Shown piece after piece: positions 6,611 to 12,420 of a DNA stretch of 12,520 nt. The stretch is from CAZWMK01 sp964635065 (lineage in GTDB: Bacteria; Pseudomonadota; Alphaproteobacteria; Sphingomonadales; Sphingomonadaceae). Every line of letters begins with the position of its first letter. Position 1 is the stretch's first letter. The DNA is taken from contig CAZWMK010000075.1 of NCBI GenBank assembly GCA_964635065.1, forward strand, positions 1 to 12,520, in the 5' to 3' direction. A program made the translations under genes and the position numbers. Below the pieces are notes generated by a model that saw only the letters and a program-made list of their open reading frames with translations, was not told the DNA's origin and ran no database searches.

Positions 6611-7402
6611 ATGTCAAAGATCACCATTGCCAGCTGGAACATCAATTCGGTCCGCGCCCGGATCGATATCGTCGAGAAATTCCTGCTCGAAGCGCGCCCG
6701 GACGTCTTGTGCCTGCAGGAAACCAAGGTCGTGAACGACCAGTTCCCGGCAGGAATATTCCGTCAGCTTGGCTATAATCATCTTCTGCTGAACGGCATGC
6801 CGATGCATCATGGCGTTGCGATCCTGTCGAAACTGCCGCTGCGCGAAGAACGCCGTCACGACTGGCAGGCCAATGGCGAGGCCCGTCACATCGGCGCGCG
6901 CCTGCCGAACGGCCTGATGCTGGAAAATGTCTACATCCCGGCGGGTGGCGACGTGCCTGACCGCAACCTCAACCCGAAGTTCGGCCAGAAGCTCGACTTT
7001 CTCGACCGCATGACGCGCTGGTCGGAGGCGCTGCGCGACGACACGGTGATCGTTGGCGATTTCAACATCGCCCCGATGGCCTGCGACGTCTGGGATCACA
7101 AGGCGCTGCTTGATGTCGTCAGCCACACACCGATCGAGTGCGAACGGCTTGGCCAACTGGAAGCCAGCCACAACTGGATCGACGTCGGCCGCCGCCTCAT
7201 CCCCGCGCCGCAGCCGCACTACACCTGGTGGAGTTATCGCGCGCGCGACTGGAAGGCTTCCAACCGTGGACGCCGCCTCGACCATATCTGGGCAAGTCCG
7301 TCGCTTGTACCGCACATCAGCGGTTATCGCGTGCTGGAACATGCCCGCGGCTGGATGAAGCCGTCCGACCATATCCCGCTGATTGCCGAGTTTGACCTGT
7401 GA
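6611..7402 (+). CDS. xthA: Exodeoxyribonuclease III (AP endonuclease)
   Basis: A 263-aa enzyme of the exonuclease-endonuclease-phosphatase superfamily, which cleaves abasic sites and trims 3' ends in base-excision repair. Catalytic landmarks are in order and at the usual spacing: SWNINSVRAR (8-17), LQETK with metal-binding E37, VGDFNIAP with D150 and N152, RRLDHIW with D224-H225, and the terminal PSDHIPL with D253-H254. Length matches the E. coli enzyme. No good Shine-Dalgarno precedes the ATG. Its stop overlaps the GTG start of ribA in GTGA (7399-7402), so the two are translationally coupled. Confidence 0.96.
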   Translation: MSKITIASWNINSVRARIDIVEKFLLEARPDVLCLQETKVVNDQFPAGIFRQLGYNHLLLNGMPMHHGVAILSKLPLREERRHDWQANGEARHIGARLPNGLMLENVYIPAGGDVPDRNLNPKFGQKLDFLDRMTRWSEALRDDTVIVGDFNIAPMACDVWDHKALLDVVSHTPIECERLGQLEASHNWIDVGRRLIPAPQPHYTWWSYRARDWKASNRGRRLDHIWASPSLVPHISGYRVLEHARGWMKPSDHIPLIAEFDL

Positions 7403-8463
7403 CCTCCCCCCGCGCCTGCGCGCGCGCCGTCGACGAACTGAAACGCGGTGAAGCCGTTGCAATCGACGGACGTTTTGCCGTGCTGGCAGTTGAACTGACC
7501 AATGACGACAGCCTCGCCGCCTTTGCCGCCGCCGGGGATGAAACCGGCCTGCTGATCACGCCCGAACGCGCCGCCATCCTGAAACTTGGCAACCGCATTG
7601 CCGGGGCCAGCGGCGATCCGGTGTGGATCACCCGGCAAAGCTGGCACGACGTTGCCGGCGCAGTCGCCATTGCAGACCCCGTGCGCGATCTCGACACGCC
7701 GCTCAAAGGCCCGTTCACGACGCGCGCGCCCGGCGATTGGGCTGCGACCTCAGCTGCTGCGCTGAAACTGGCAAAGCTCGCGGCATTGCTGCCTGCGCTC
7801 TTCATCCGGCCGCTGACGCCTGCCGACGGTGGCTTGCTGACTGTCAGCGCTGCCGATGTCGCCGCCTATACCGACGCACATATGCTGCGCCTTGTCACAC
7901 GGGCACGGTTGCCGATCGACGTCGCCGCCGATACCGAAGTCGTCGCGTTTCGCGCATTTGGCGGACCGGAACATCTCGCGCTCGTCATTGGCGATCCGCC
8001 ACGCCATGCCCCGGTCCTGATGCGCATCCATTCCGCCTGCCTGACCGGCGATGTGCTGGGTTCGCTGAAATGCGATTGCGGACCGCAATTGCGCGCTGCC
8101 CTGGCGGCGATCGTCAAGCAGGGTGGCGGTGTTCTGCTCTATCTGCAACAGGAAGGCCGGGGCATCGGCCTGATCAACAAGCTGCGCGCCTATGCGCTTC
8201 AGGATCAGGGGTTCGATACGGTCGATGCCAATCTGCGCCTGGGTTTTGAAATCGATGAACGCGATTTCGGCCTTGCCGCCGAAATGCTGCGCCAGCTTGG
8301 CTTCGCCCGGGTTCGCCTGATGACAAACAATCCCGGCAAGGTTGCGGGGCTTTCCGCTTTGGGGGTCGATGTGGTCGAGCGCGTACCGCACAGTCTGCCC
8401 GCAAATCCGCACAACGCGGCCTATCTGTCGGCAAAACGCGACCGTACCGGGCATATTCTCTAG
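7399..8463 (+). CDS. ribA: GTP cyclohydrolase II with degenerate N-terminal RibB-like region
   Basis: A 354-aa protein whose C-terminal part (about 150-354) is GTP cyclohydrolase II, the first enzyme of riboflavin synthesis, opening GTP to a diaminopyrimidine. The zinc ligands C214, C225 and C227 lie in HSACLTGDVLGSLKCDCG, with the same spacing as C54, C65 and C67 of the E. coli enzyme. QQEGRGIG (250-257) and KLRAYALQDQGFDTVDAN follow, then the conserved MTNNPGK. The first ~150 residues sit where bifunctional RibBA proteins carry DHBP synthase and start similarly (AVDELKRGEAVAIDG), but the acidic DDEDRENEGD-type catalytic loop is absent, so DHBP synthase activity is not expected. The start is the GTG at 7399 inside the xthA stop. 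Riboflavin would need a separate ribB elsewhere. Confidence 0.93.
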   Translation: MTSPRACARAVDELKRGEAVAIDGRFAVLAVELTNDDSLAAFAAAGDETGLLITPERAAILKLGNRIAGASGDPVWITRQSWHDVAGAVAIADPVRDLDTPLKGPFTTRAPGDWAATSAAALKLAKLAALLPALFIRPLTPADGGLLTVSAADVAAYTDAHMLRLVTRARLPIDVAADTEVVAFRAFGGPEHLALVIGDPPRHAPVLMRIHSACLTGDVLGSLKCDCGPQLRAALAAIVKQGGGVLLYLQQEGRGIGLINKLRAYALQDQGFDTVDANLRLGFEIDERDFGLAAEMLRQLGFARVRLMTNNPGKVAGLSALGVDVVERVPHSLPANPHNAAYLSAKRDRTGHIL

Positions 8464-8508
8464 GCAGCCCCTGCCGGGCCACACCCTATCGCCCCCGGAT
8501 TATCGCCA

Positions 8509-8525
8509 CTGGCACGCCCTTTGCT
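8509..8525 (+). promoter_or_regulatory. Sigma-54 promoter, full consensus match
   Basis: CTGGCACGCCCTTTGCT matches YTGGCACG-N4-TTGCW at all fixed positions. The -24 GG is 8511-8512 and the -12 GC is 8523-8524, exactly 12 bp apart. The predicted start near 8536 leaves a 16-nt leader containing the ribosome site AAAGGAG (8538-8544) of the gene starting at 8552. Position, orientation and spacing all fit. No upstream activator site was recognised. Confidence 0.75.
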
Positions 8526-8551
8526 TTCTGGACTTGCAAAGGAGCCTGCCC

Positions 8552-9157
8552 ATGTCCGCCATCACGCGCATCGATGTTCAACTGCCGCCCGGCGCGCACA
8601 GCGCCCGGGCCGGTCGTGACGACACCATTGTCGTCGATGGTAGGCCATCCGCCTTTGGCGCACTCATGGATGTCGCCAATCCGCTCCAGCATATTCCAGG
8701 CGTATCGGCAGGCTATCGCGCCGTCACGGGTGACAAAATCAGCGATGGCGCGAAGCTTGGCGGCCATGTCGCACTGGGCGCGGTTGTCGCCGGCCCTGTC
8801 GGCGCGCTTGCCGGTGCTGGCCTGTTCCTGCTCGAACGCCTGTTCGGCGGCGGGCGCAAGCCGCCGGCCGAGGACATTGTCATCAAGCTGCCTGCCAGCA
8901 TACCACAACACGGTGATGCGCCCGCCGCTTCGACTGCGGTGACGGTGGCGACGGCGGCGGTCACACCCGCCGCAGCACCGCTAAAAGACATGGCCCACCC
9001 CGCCGCCACCGACCTCAGCGCCGCGCAATTCGCGACCTTGCTTGCCAATTTCGGTCAGGCTGCAACCGATGCCACGGTCCGCGACAATGGCGATGTCGCC
9101 GCACGCATGCGCGCCAATCTCGACAAATATGAAGCCATGCAGCGCGCCCCGCGCTAG
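8552..9157 (+). CDS. Uncharacterised 201-aa protein with glycine-rich hydrophobic segment, sigma-54 promoter
   Basis: I do not recognise an assigned family. The ATG at 8552 has a strong AAAGGAG site 7 nt upstream. Visible parts: a polar N-terminus (1-40), the motif NPLQHIPGVSAGYRAVTGD (43-61), a glycine/alanine-rich hydrophobic stretch (about 71-98) that could insert in or lie on a membrane, a basic GGGRKPP turn, an Ala/Pro/Thr-rich linker (123-150) and a C-terminal helical part (155-198). There is no signal peptide or lipobox. The 43-61 motif resembles uncharacterised alphaproteobacterial proteins I have seen, but I cannot name them with confidence. The sigma-54 promoter suggests co-regulation with the flagellar or nitrogen regulon (inference). 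The L,D-transpeptidase gene follows after 8 bp and is probably cotranscribed. Confidence 0.8.
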   Translation: MSAITRIDVQLPPGAHSARAGRDDTIVVDGRPSAFGALMDVANPLQHIPGVSAGYRAVTGDKISDGAKLGGHVALGAVVAGPVGALAGAGLFLLERLFGGGRKPPAEDIVIKLPASIPQHGDAPAASTAVTVATAAVTPAAAPLKDMAHPAATDLSAAQFATLLANFGQAATDATVRDNGDVAARMRANLDKYEAMQRAPR

Positions 9158-9165
9158 AATGTAGC

Positions 9166-9669
9166 ATGACCATTATCATCGTCGACACCGCCGCACGCAC
9201 GCTCTCCATCGGAAACCGGACATGGCCCTGCGCCATCGGGCGCAGCGGCGCGCGAGCCGCTGCCGACAAGCGCGAGGGCGATGGCGCGACGCCTTTCGGT
9301 TGCTACCCCCTCCGCGCCGCGCTGTTACGCCCCGACCGGGTGCACGCGCCGGCCACCGCTCTGCCGTGGCGCTGGATTCGGCCGTCCGATGGCTGGTCGG
9401 ATGATGCAGGCGATCCCGCCTACAACCGCCCCATCAGTCATCCGCACCAGTTCAGCGCGGAAAGGCTGTGGCGTGATGACGGCCTGTATGACGTGATTCT
9501 CGTTCTTGGGCACAATGATGCCCCGCCTGTCCCCGGCATGGGCAGCGCGATTTTTCTGCACTGCTGGAACGACAGCAAACCGACCGAAGGCTGTGTGGCC
9601 ATTGAACGCGCCACACTCGAACAATTGCTGCCGCAGTTCGCGCCCGGTGACAGCGTTCAGATCGCCTGA
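9166..9669 (+). CDS. Compact L,D-transpeptidase (YkuD) domain protein
   Basis: A 167-aa single-domain protein. The second half carries the YkuD catalytic signature: H116 in LGHNDAP, H132 in GSAIFLHCW, and the nucleophile C143 in PTEGCVAI, close to the family pattern of a histidine followed by S/T-x-G-C (here Glu stands where HGC is most common). Such enzymes make or edit 3-3 peptidoglycan crosslinks or attach proteins to the wall through a cysteine acyl-enzyme. No signal peptide is visible: the start MTIIIVDTAARTLSIG is already beta-strand of the domain, so how it reaches the periplasm is unclear. It begins 8 bp after the preceding hypothetical gene without a clear ribosome site and likely shares its sigma-54 transcript. 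Its 3' end overlaps the convergent YggS-type gene by 13 bp. Confidence 0.85.
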   Translation: MTIIIVDTAARTLSIGNRTWPCAIGRSGARAAADKREGDGATPFGCYPLRAALLRPDRVHAPATALPWRWIRPSDGWSDDAGDPAYNRPISHPHQFSAERLWRDDGLYDVILVLGHNDAPPVPGMGSAIFLHCWNDSKPTEGCVAIERATLEQLLPQFAPGDSVQIA

Positions 9670-10334
9670 CGCGGCCCGAACAAGGCGCTGCCCACACGGA
9701 CATGCGTGGCGCCCAGCGTCACCGCCACCTCATAGTCACCCGACATGCCCATGCTGAGCGCCGGCAGGCCATGGCGCGCCGCCAGCTTGGCCAGCAGCGC
9801 AAAATAAGGCGCAGGTTCTTCGCCATCGGGCGGCACTGCCATCAGACCGATCACCGGAAGCCCGGCGGCCCGCGCGGCGTCGAGCACGGCAGGCAGATCA
9901 GCCAGCGCACACCCACCCTTTTGCGGTTCCTCGCCGATGTTGACCTGCACGAAACAGGCCGGGCGGCGGTCCAGTTTGTGCATCGCCTTGCCCAGCGCCG
10001 CAATCAGCGACGGACGGTCGACGCTATGGATGACATCGAACAAGGCCACGGCCTCCTCGGCCTTGTTCGACTGCAACTGACCGACAAGGTGCAAGATGAT
10101 ATCCGGCCATGCCGCTTTCAGGGCGGGCCATTTGGCTTCGGCCTCCTGCACGCGGTTTTCGCCGAACACCCGCTGGCCGGCCTCGATCAACGGCGTGATC
10201 GCGGCGGCGTCATGCGTCTTTGATATGGCGATCAGCGTGACATCGGCAGCATCGCGGCCCGCATGGCGGGCAGCTTGGACAATGCCATCGTGAATCGCGG
10301 CAAGACGGTCGGCGGCGCTGGCGTGTTCTGTCAT
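9657..10334 (-). CDS. YggS-family PLP-binding protein (PLP homeostasis)
   Basis: A 225-aa member of the YggS/PROSC (PLPBP) family, a single TIM-barrel that binds pyridoxal 5'-phosphate and buffers its level without known catalysis. The PLP lysine is K39 in LIAISKTHD; the other landmarks are FGENRVQEAEAKW, HLVGQLQSNKA, HSVDR, FVQVNIGEEPQKGG and, near the end, SMGMSGDYEVAVTLGATHVRVGSALFG. I prefer the ATG at 10334 (MTEHASAADRL) because the family rarely extends further and because it sits 7 nt after a minus-strand TATAGC element. An in-frame ATG at 10358 would overlap the start of the divergent ThiE-like gene. The stop overlaps the end of the L,D-transpeptidase gene. Confidence 0.92.
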   Translation of the reverse strand: MTEHASAADRLAAIHDGIVQAARHAGRDAADVTLIAISKTHDAAAITPLIEAGQRVFGENRVQEAEAKWPALKAAWPDIILHLVGQLQSNKAEEAVALFDVIHSVDRPSLIAALGKAMHKLDRRPACFVQVNIGEEPQKGGCALADLPAVLDAARAAGLPVIGLMAVPPDGEEPAPYFALLAKLAARHGLPALSMGMSGDYEVAVTLGATHVRVGSALFGPRQAI

Positions 10335-10341
10335 GTTACGT

Positions 10342-10349
10342 GCTATAGG
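10342..10349. promoter_or_regulatory. Shared palindromic -10 element of a divergent, probably leaderless promoter pair
   Basis: The palindrome CTATAG (10343-10348) provides TATAGG to the plus strand (10344-10349, with an extended TGC in front) and TATAGC to the minus strand (10347-10342). Exactly 7 nt separate each hexamer from an ATG: 10357 on the plus strand, 10334 on the minus strand. Both transcripts would thus begin at or next to their start codon. A minus-strand -35-like GTGACG (10371-10366) lies 18 bp upstream of TATAGC; the plus strand has no good -35, which an extended -10 can offset. Confidence 0.55.
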
Positions 10350-10356
10350 CGAAGCC

Positions 10357-10929
10357 ATGGCGCGTCGTCACCCCTTGGCTGCGGACTGGCCCGAAGTCTG
10401 GCTGTTTACCGATCCCCGTCTGGGCGACGGCCTGATCCGCGCGCTTGATCGCCTGCCGCGCGGCGCGGGTGTCATCCTGCGCGATTATGACCATCCGGAA
10501 CGAATCACCCTTGCCCGCCGCTTGCGGATGCTCACACGGGCGCGCGGCTTGCGGCTGTTCGTGGCAGGCGACATCCGGCTGGTGCAGCGCATCGGGGCGG
10601 ACGGCTTGCATCTGCCCGGCCACATGACGCGCGCCATGCCCCCAGGGAGCAGGAACGTGCCGCGGACAGCCGCCGCACATAACGGACGTGAAGTGCGTGA
10701 TGCCCTGCGCGCGGGCGCCGGACGGATTTTCATTTCGCCCGTCCACCCGACCCGAAGCCACCCCGGCGCTCCCGTACTGGGGCGTTTGGGGTTCGCCCGT
10801 CTCGCCCGGCTGGCACAGGGCAGGGCAGCAGCGCTGGGCGGCATCACGGAACGGCGCTATCGTGCTCTGCGCCCGCTTGGTGCAACAGGCTGGGGCGCCA
10901 TCGACGCGTTTTCAAAACATAAAAGCTGA
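10357..10929 (+). CDS. ThiE/TenI-like protein (thiamine phosphate synthase family)
   Basis: A 190-aa TIM-barrel of the ThiE/TenI family. Matches are VWLFTDPR (14-21), GADGLHLPGHM (80-90), AAAHNGREV (105-113), AGRIFISPVHPT (121-132) with downstream HPGAP, and ALGGI (159-163). ThiE joins the pyrimidine and thiazole moieties to give thiamine phosphate; TenI-type relatives instead aromatise the thiazole. The LGQED stretch usual in ThiE, which carries an acidic metal-binding residue, reads LPGHM here, so true synthase activity is doubtful. The ATG at 10357 (MARRHPLAADW) was chosen over 10333 because the latter would overlap the divergent gene's start codon and the promoter element. It converges with the beta-barrel gene across a 40-bp gap that holds no clear terminator. 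Confidence 0.82.
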   Translation: MARRHPLAADWPEVWLFTDPRLGDGLIRALDRLPRGAGVILRDYDHPERITLARRLRMLTRARGLRLFVAGDIRLVQRIGADGLHLPGHMTRAMPPGSRNVPRTAAAHNGREVRDALRAGAGRIFISPVHPTRSHPGAPVLGRLGFARLARLAQGRAAALGGITERRYRALRPLGATGWGAIDAFSKHKS

Positions 10930-10969
10930 AGCCAGACCGCAGAAGCGCGCGAAACGGCAGATCAGGCGA

Positions 10970-11722
10970 TCAGAAGCTGAAGGCCGTACCGACGAAGACA
11001 GCGCCATCTTCGCCCTGACGACCACCCTGACCGCGCGGCATCATGTCGTCGCGCATCAGCTGATAGCGCACACCGCCCGAAAGCGACAGACGCGGCGTCA
11101 GGGCATAAGCGCCACCAAGCTCGACCGAATAATGCTTGCCAAGGCCCAGCGCATCACGGCGGCCGTCGGCGTCATGTGTCGCGCCAAGTTGCAGCGTCGT
11201 CTGCCAGCGGTTACCGTGATAGCTCAGGCCAAGGTCGATGCCTTCACGGCCCGGCAGGAAGCCATTTTCGAGACGGCTGTAGCCACCCGAAACCGAGAAG
11301 CCCTTGTAGCCGACGGCCAGATCGAAATTATAACCGGTCGGCAGCAAGGCGTCGGTGCCGCGCTGTGCGACTTCGGTTGCCGGACGTACGACACGCGTCG
11401 TCACACCAACGGCCAGCGCCTTGCGATCGCCGACCTTGCCCGAAGGCGTGAACTGGAAACTGCGTTCCTGCACCTGTGCGCCCATGCGGGCGGGCGAGCG
11501 GGCCGGATCGATCACGGCAGGCGTGAAAGACCCCAGTGCGCCCGGCTTGAAACGGTCTGTGGCAGGGGCAGCCTGTGCGGCGGACTTTTTCCTGGCCTGA
11601 ACCTGCTCTACCTTGCGTGCCGAAACTTGCGTGGCGGCCGAAACGGCGGTCACAGGCAGGAGCAACATCGCCGCAATCGCAGCGCTGCTCAGTGCCCCCT
11701 TCATGACCTTGGCGAACTTCAT
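10970..11722 (-). CDS. Outer-membrane beta-barrel protein
   Basis: A 250-aa exported protein. Residues 1-29 are a signal peptide (MKFAKVMKG, a hydrophobic core, VSA before ATQ). A low-complexity, Ala/Gln/Lys-rich stretch follows to about 55. From about residue 130 on, alternating hydrophobic/polar beta strands with aromatic girdle residues appear (YNFDLAVGYKGFSVSGGY, GIDLGLSYHG, HYSVELGGAYAL, LSLSGGVRYQLM). The last residues, GAVFVGTAFSF, end in the terminal phenylalanine recognised by the BAM complex. The barrel looks small. Substrate or function cannot be read from sequence; sphingomonads commonly encode such proteins of unknown role. Confidence 0.82.
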   Translation of the reverse strand: MKFAKVMKGALSSAAIAAMLLLPVTAVSAATQVSARKVEQVQARKKSAAQAAPATDRFKPGALGSFTPAVIDPARSPARMGAQVQERSFQFTPSGKVGDRKALAVGVTTRVVRPATEVAQRGTDALLPTGYNFDLAVGYKGFSVSGGYSRLENGFLPGREGIDLGLSYHGNRWQTTLQLGATHDADGRRDALGLGKHYSVELGGAYALTPRLSLSGGVRYQLMRDDMMPRGQGGRQGEDGAVFVGTAFSF

Positions 11723-11751
11723 GACTCGCTCACATCCATTTCTCTCAGAAC

Positions 11752-11757
11752 CTTATA
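11752..11757 (-). promoter_or_regulatory. -10 element of the beta-barrel gene
   Basis: On the minus strand TATAAG (11757-11752), set in CCTATAAGG, lies 29 nt before the ATG at 11722. The predicted start near 11744 gives a leader of about 22 nt with a purine-rich GAGCGAG before the ATG. No convincing -35 is visible at the usual spacing. Confidence 0.5.
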
Positions 11758-11825
11758 GGATTGTGCCGCGCCATTACCAGCCTTGAACGACAGTTTTAAT
11801 ACAAGCGACGTCGATTCAGGGCGAA

Positions 11826-11847
11826 ACTGTGGCAAGAGTCACACAGT
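11826..11847. promoter_or_regulatory. CRP-like palindrome in the divergent intergenic region
   Basis: ACTGTG (11826-11831) and CACAGT (11842-11847) are perfect inverted arms. The core TGTGGCAAGAGTCACA (11828-11843) differs from the CRP half-site pair TGTGA-N6-TCACA at one base. Its centre lies about 66 bp upstream of the predicted lipoprotein transcript start and about 91 bp upstream of the beta-barrel start. The first distance is usual for activation by a CRP/FNR-family regulator. Confidence 0.45.
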
Positions 11848-11865
11848 GGCATTCGCCTTTCGCCT

Positions 11866-11894
11866 TTGCGCGAACGCCAGAGCCTGCCTATAAG
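11866..11894 (+). promoter_or_regulatory. Promoter of the DUF3576 lipoprotein gene
   Basis: TTGCGC (11866-11871), a 17-bp spacer and TATAAG (11889-11894) form a sigma-70-type promoter of the alphaproteobacterial kind, where the TTG of the -35 matters most. The start near 11901-11902 would give a leader of about 34 nt with GGAGAG (11920-11925) before the ATG at 11936. Confidence 0.6.
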
Positions 11895-11935
11895 GTCGTC
11901 CATTGCGCTCACTCGATGTGGAGAGAATTGTGGAT

Positions 11936-12364
11936 ATGCGGCTTCGCGCTTTTGGTCTCGTGATGACATGCGCCCTCGTCGCCGCTTGCGGCGGCAAGCC
12001 CGATCGTCCGAAAGCCGATCTTGCCGCAGCCACGCAGACGACGATCGGCGTCAACAGTTACCTCTGGCGCGCCAGCCTCGAAACCCTGTCGTTCATGCCG
12101 ATTGCTCAGGTCGATTCGAACGGCGGCGTCATCATCACCGACTGGTATAGCCATCCGCAGACACCGAACGAACGGGTGAAGGTCACTGTCACCATTCTCG
12201 ACCGCACCCTCCGCGCCGATGCCGTCCGCGTTTCCGCCAGCCGCCAGCAGGCCGGCACCGCAGGCTGGACCGACGTCGCCGTCCGCGCCGGAACAGTGCA
12301 GAAGCTTGAAGAAGCGATCCTGTCCCGCGCCCGCGACATCCGCCGCGGCCAGATCGGCGAATAA
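11936..12364 (+). CDS. DUF3576 family lipoprotein
   Basis: A 142-aa protein with a lipoprotein signal: basic MRLR, a hydrophobic stretch, and the lipobox LVAAC with the acylated cysteine at residue 18, followed by GGKPDRP. The mature part (TIGVNSYLWRASLETLSFMP, then SHPQTPNERVKVTVTILDR, RADAVRVSASRQQ) matches the DUF3576 family known from alphaproteobacteria, whose function is unknown. After export it would be a substrate for the Lol route that the LolA of this window serves. The ATG at 11936 was chosen over the in-frame GTG (11930) and TTG (11903) because it starts directly at the basic n-region and has GGAGAG 10 nt upstream. It lies 56 bp ahead of leuS on the same strand. Confidence 0.88.
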   Translation: MRLRAFGLVMTCALVAACGGKPDRPKADLAAATQTTIGVNSYLWRASLETLSFMPIAQVDSNGGVIITDWYSHPQTPNERVKVTVTILDRTLRADAVRVSASRQQAGTAGWTDVAVRAGTVQKLEEAILSRARDIRRGQIGE

Positions 12365-12420
12365 GCCGCAACGACACCCCGCCCGATCCGATACAGCGTC
12401 AGAACATAAAAGAGGTTGCT

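Noticed and set aside
7380..7400. FMN riboswitch before ribA
   Set aside because: ribA overlaps the xthA stop codon, so there is no leader in which a riboswitch could fit.
8463..8475. Small hairpin GGCAG/CTGCC over the ribA stop as a terminator
   Set aside because: It has only 5 bp, no T-tract, and overlaps the stop codon.
10333..10358. Longer starts for the ThiE-like (10333) and YggS-type (10358) genes
   Set aside because: They would make the two divergent genes overlap at their starts and bury the shared TATA element in coding sequence. The shorter starts fit family lengths.
10688..11758. 356-aa open frame on the plus strand opposite the beta-barrel gene
   Set aside because: The minus-strand frame has a signal peptide, barrel strands and a terminal Phe, while the plus-strand product is Arg-rich without any domain.
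11847..11863. Third sigma-54-like element (TGGCATTCGCCTTTCG)
   Set aside because: The -12 GC is missing at the required 12-bp spacing and the -24 element deviates. A sigma-70 promoter just downstream explains the gene.
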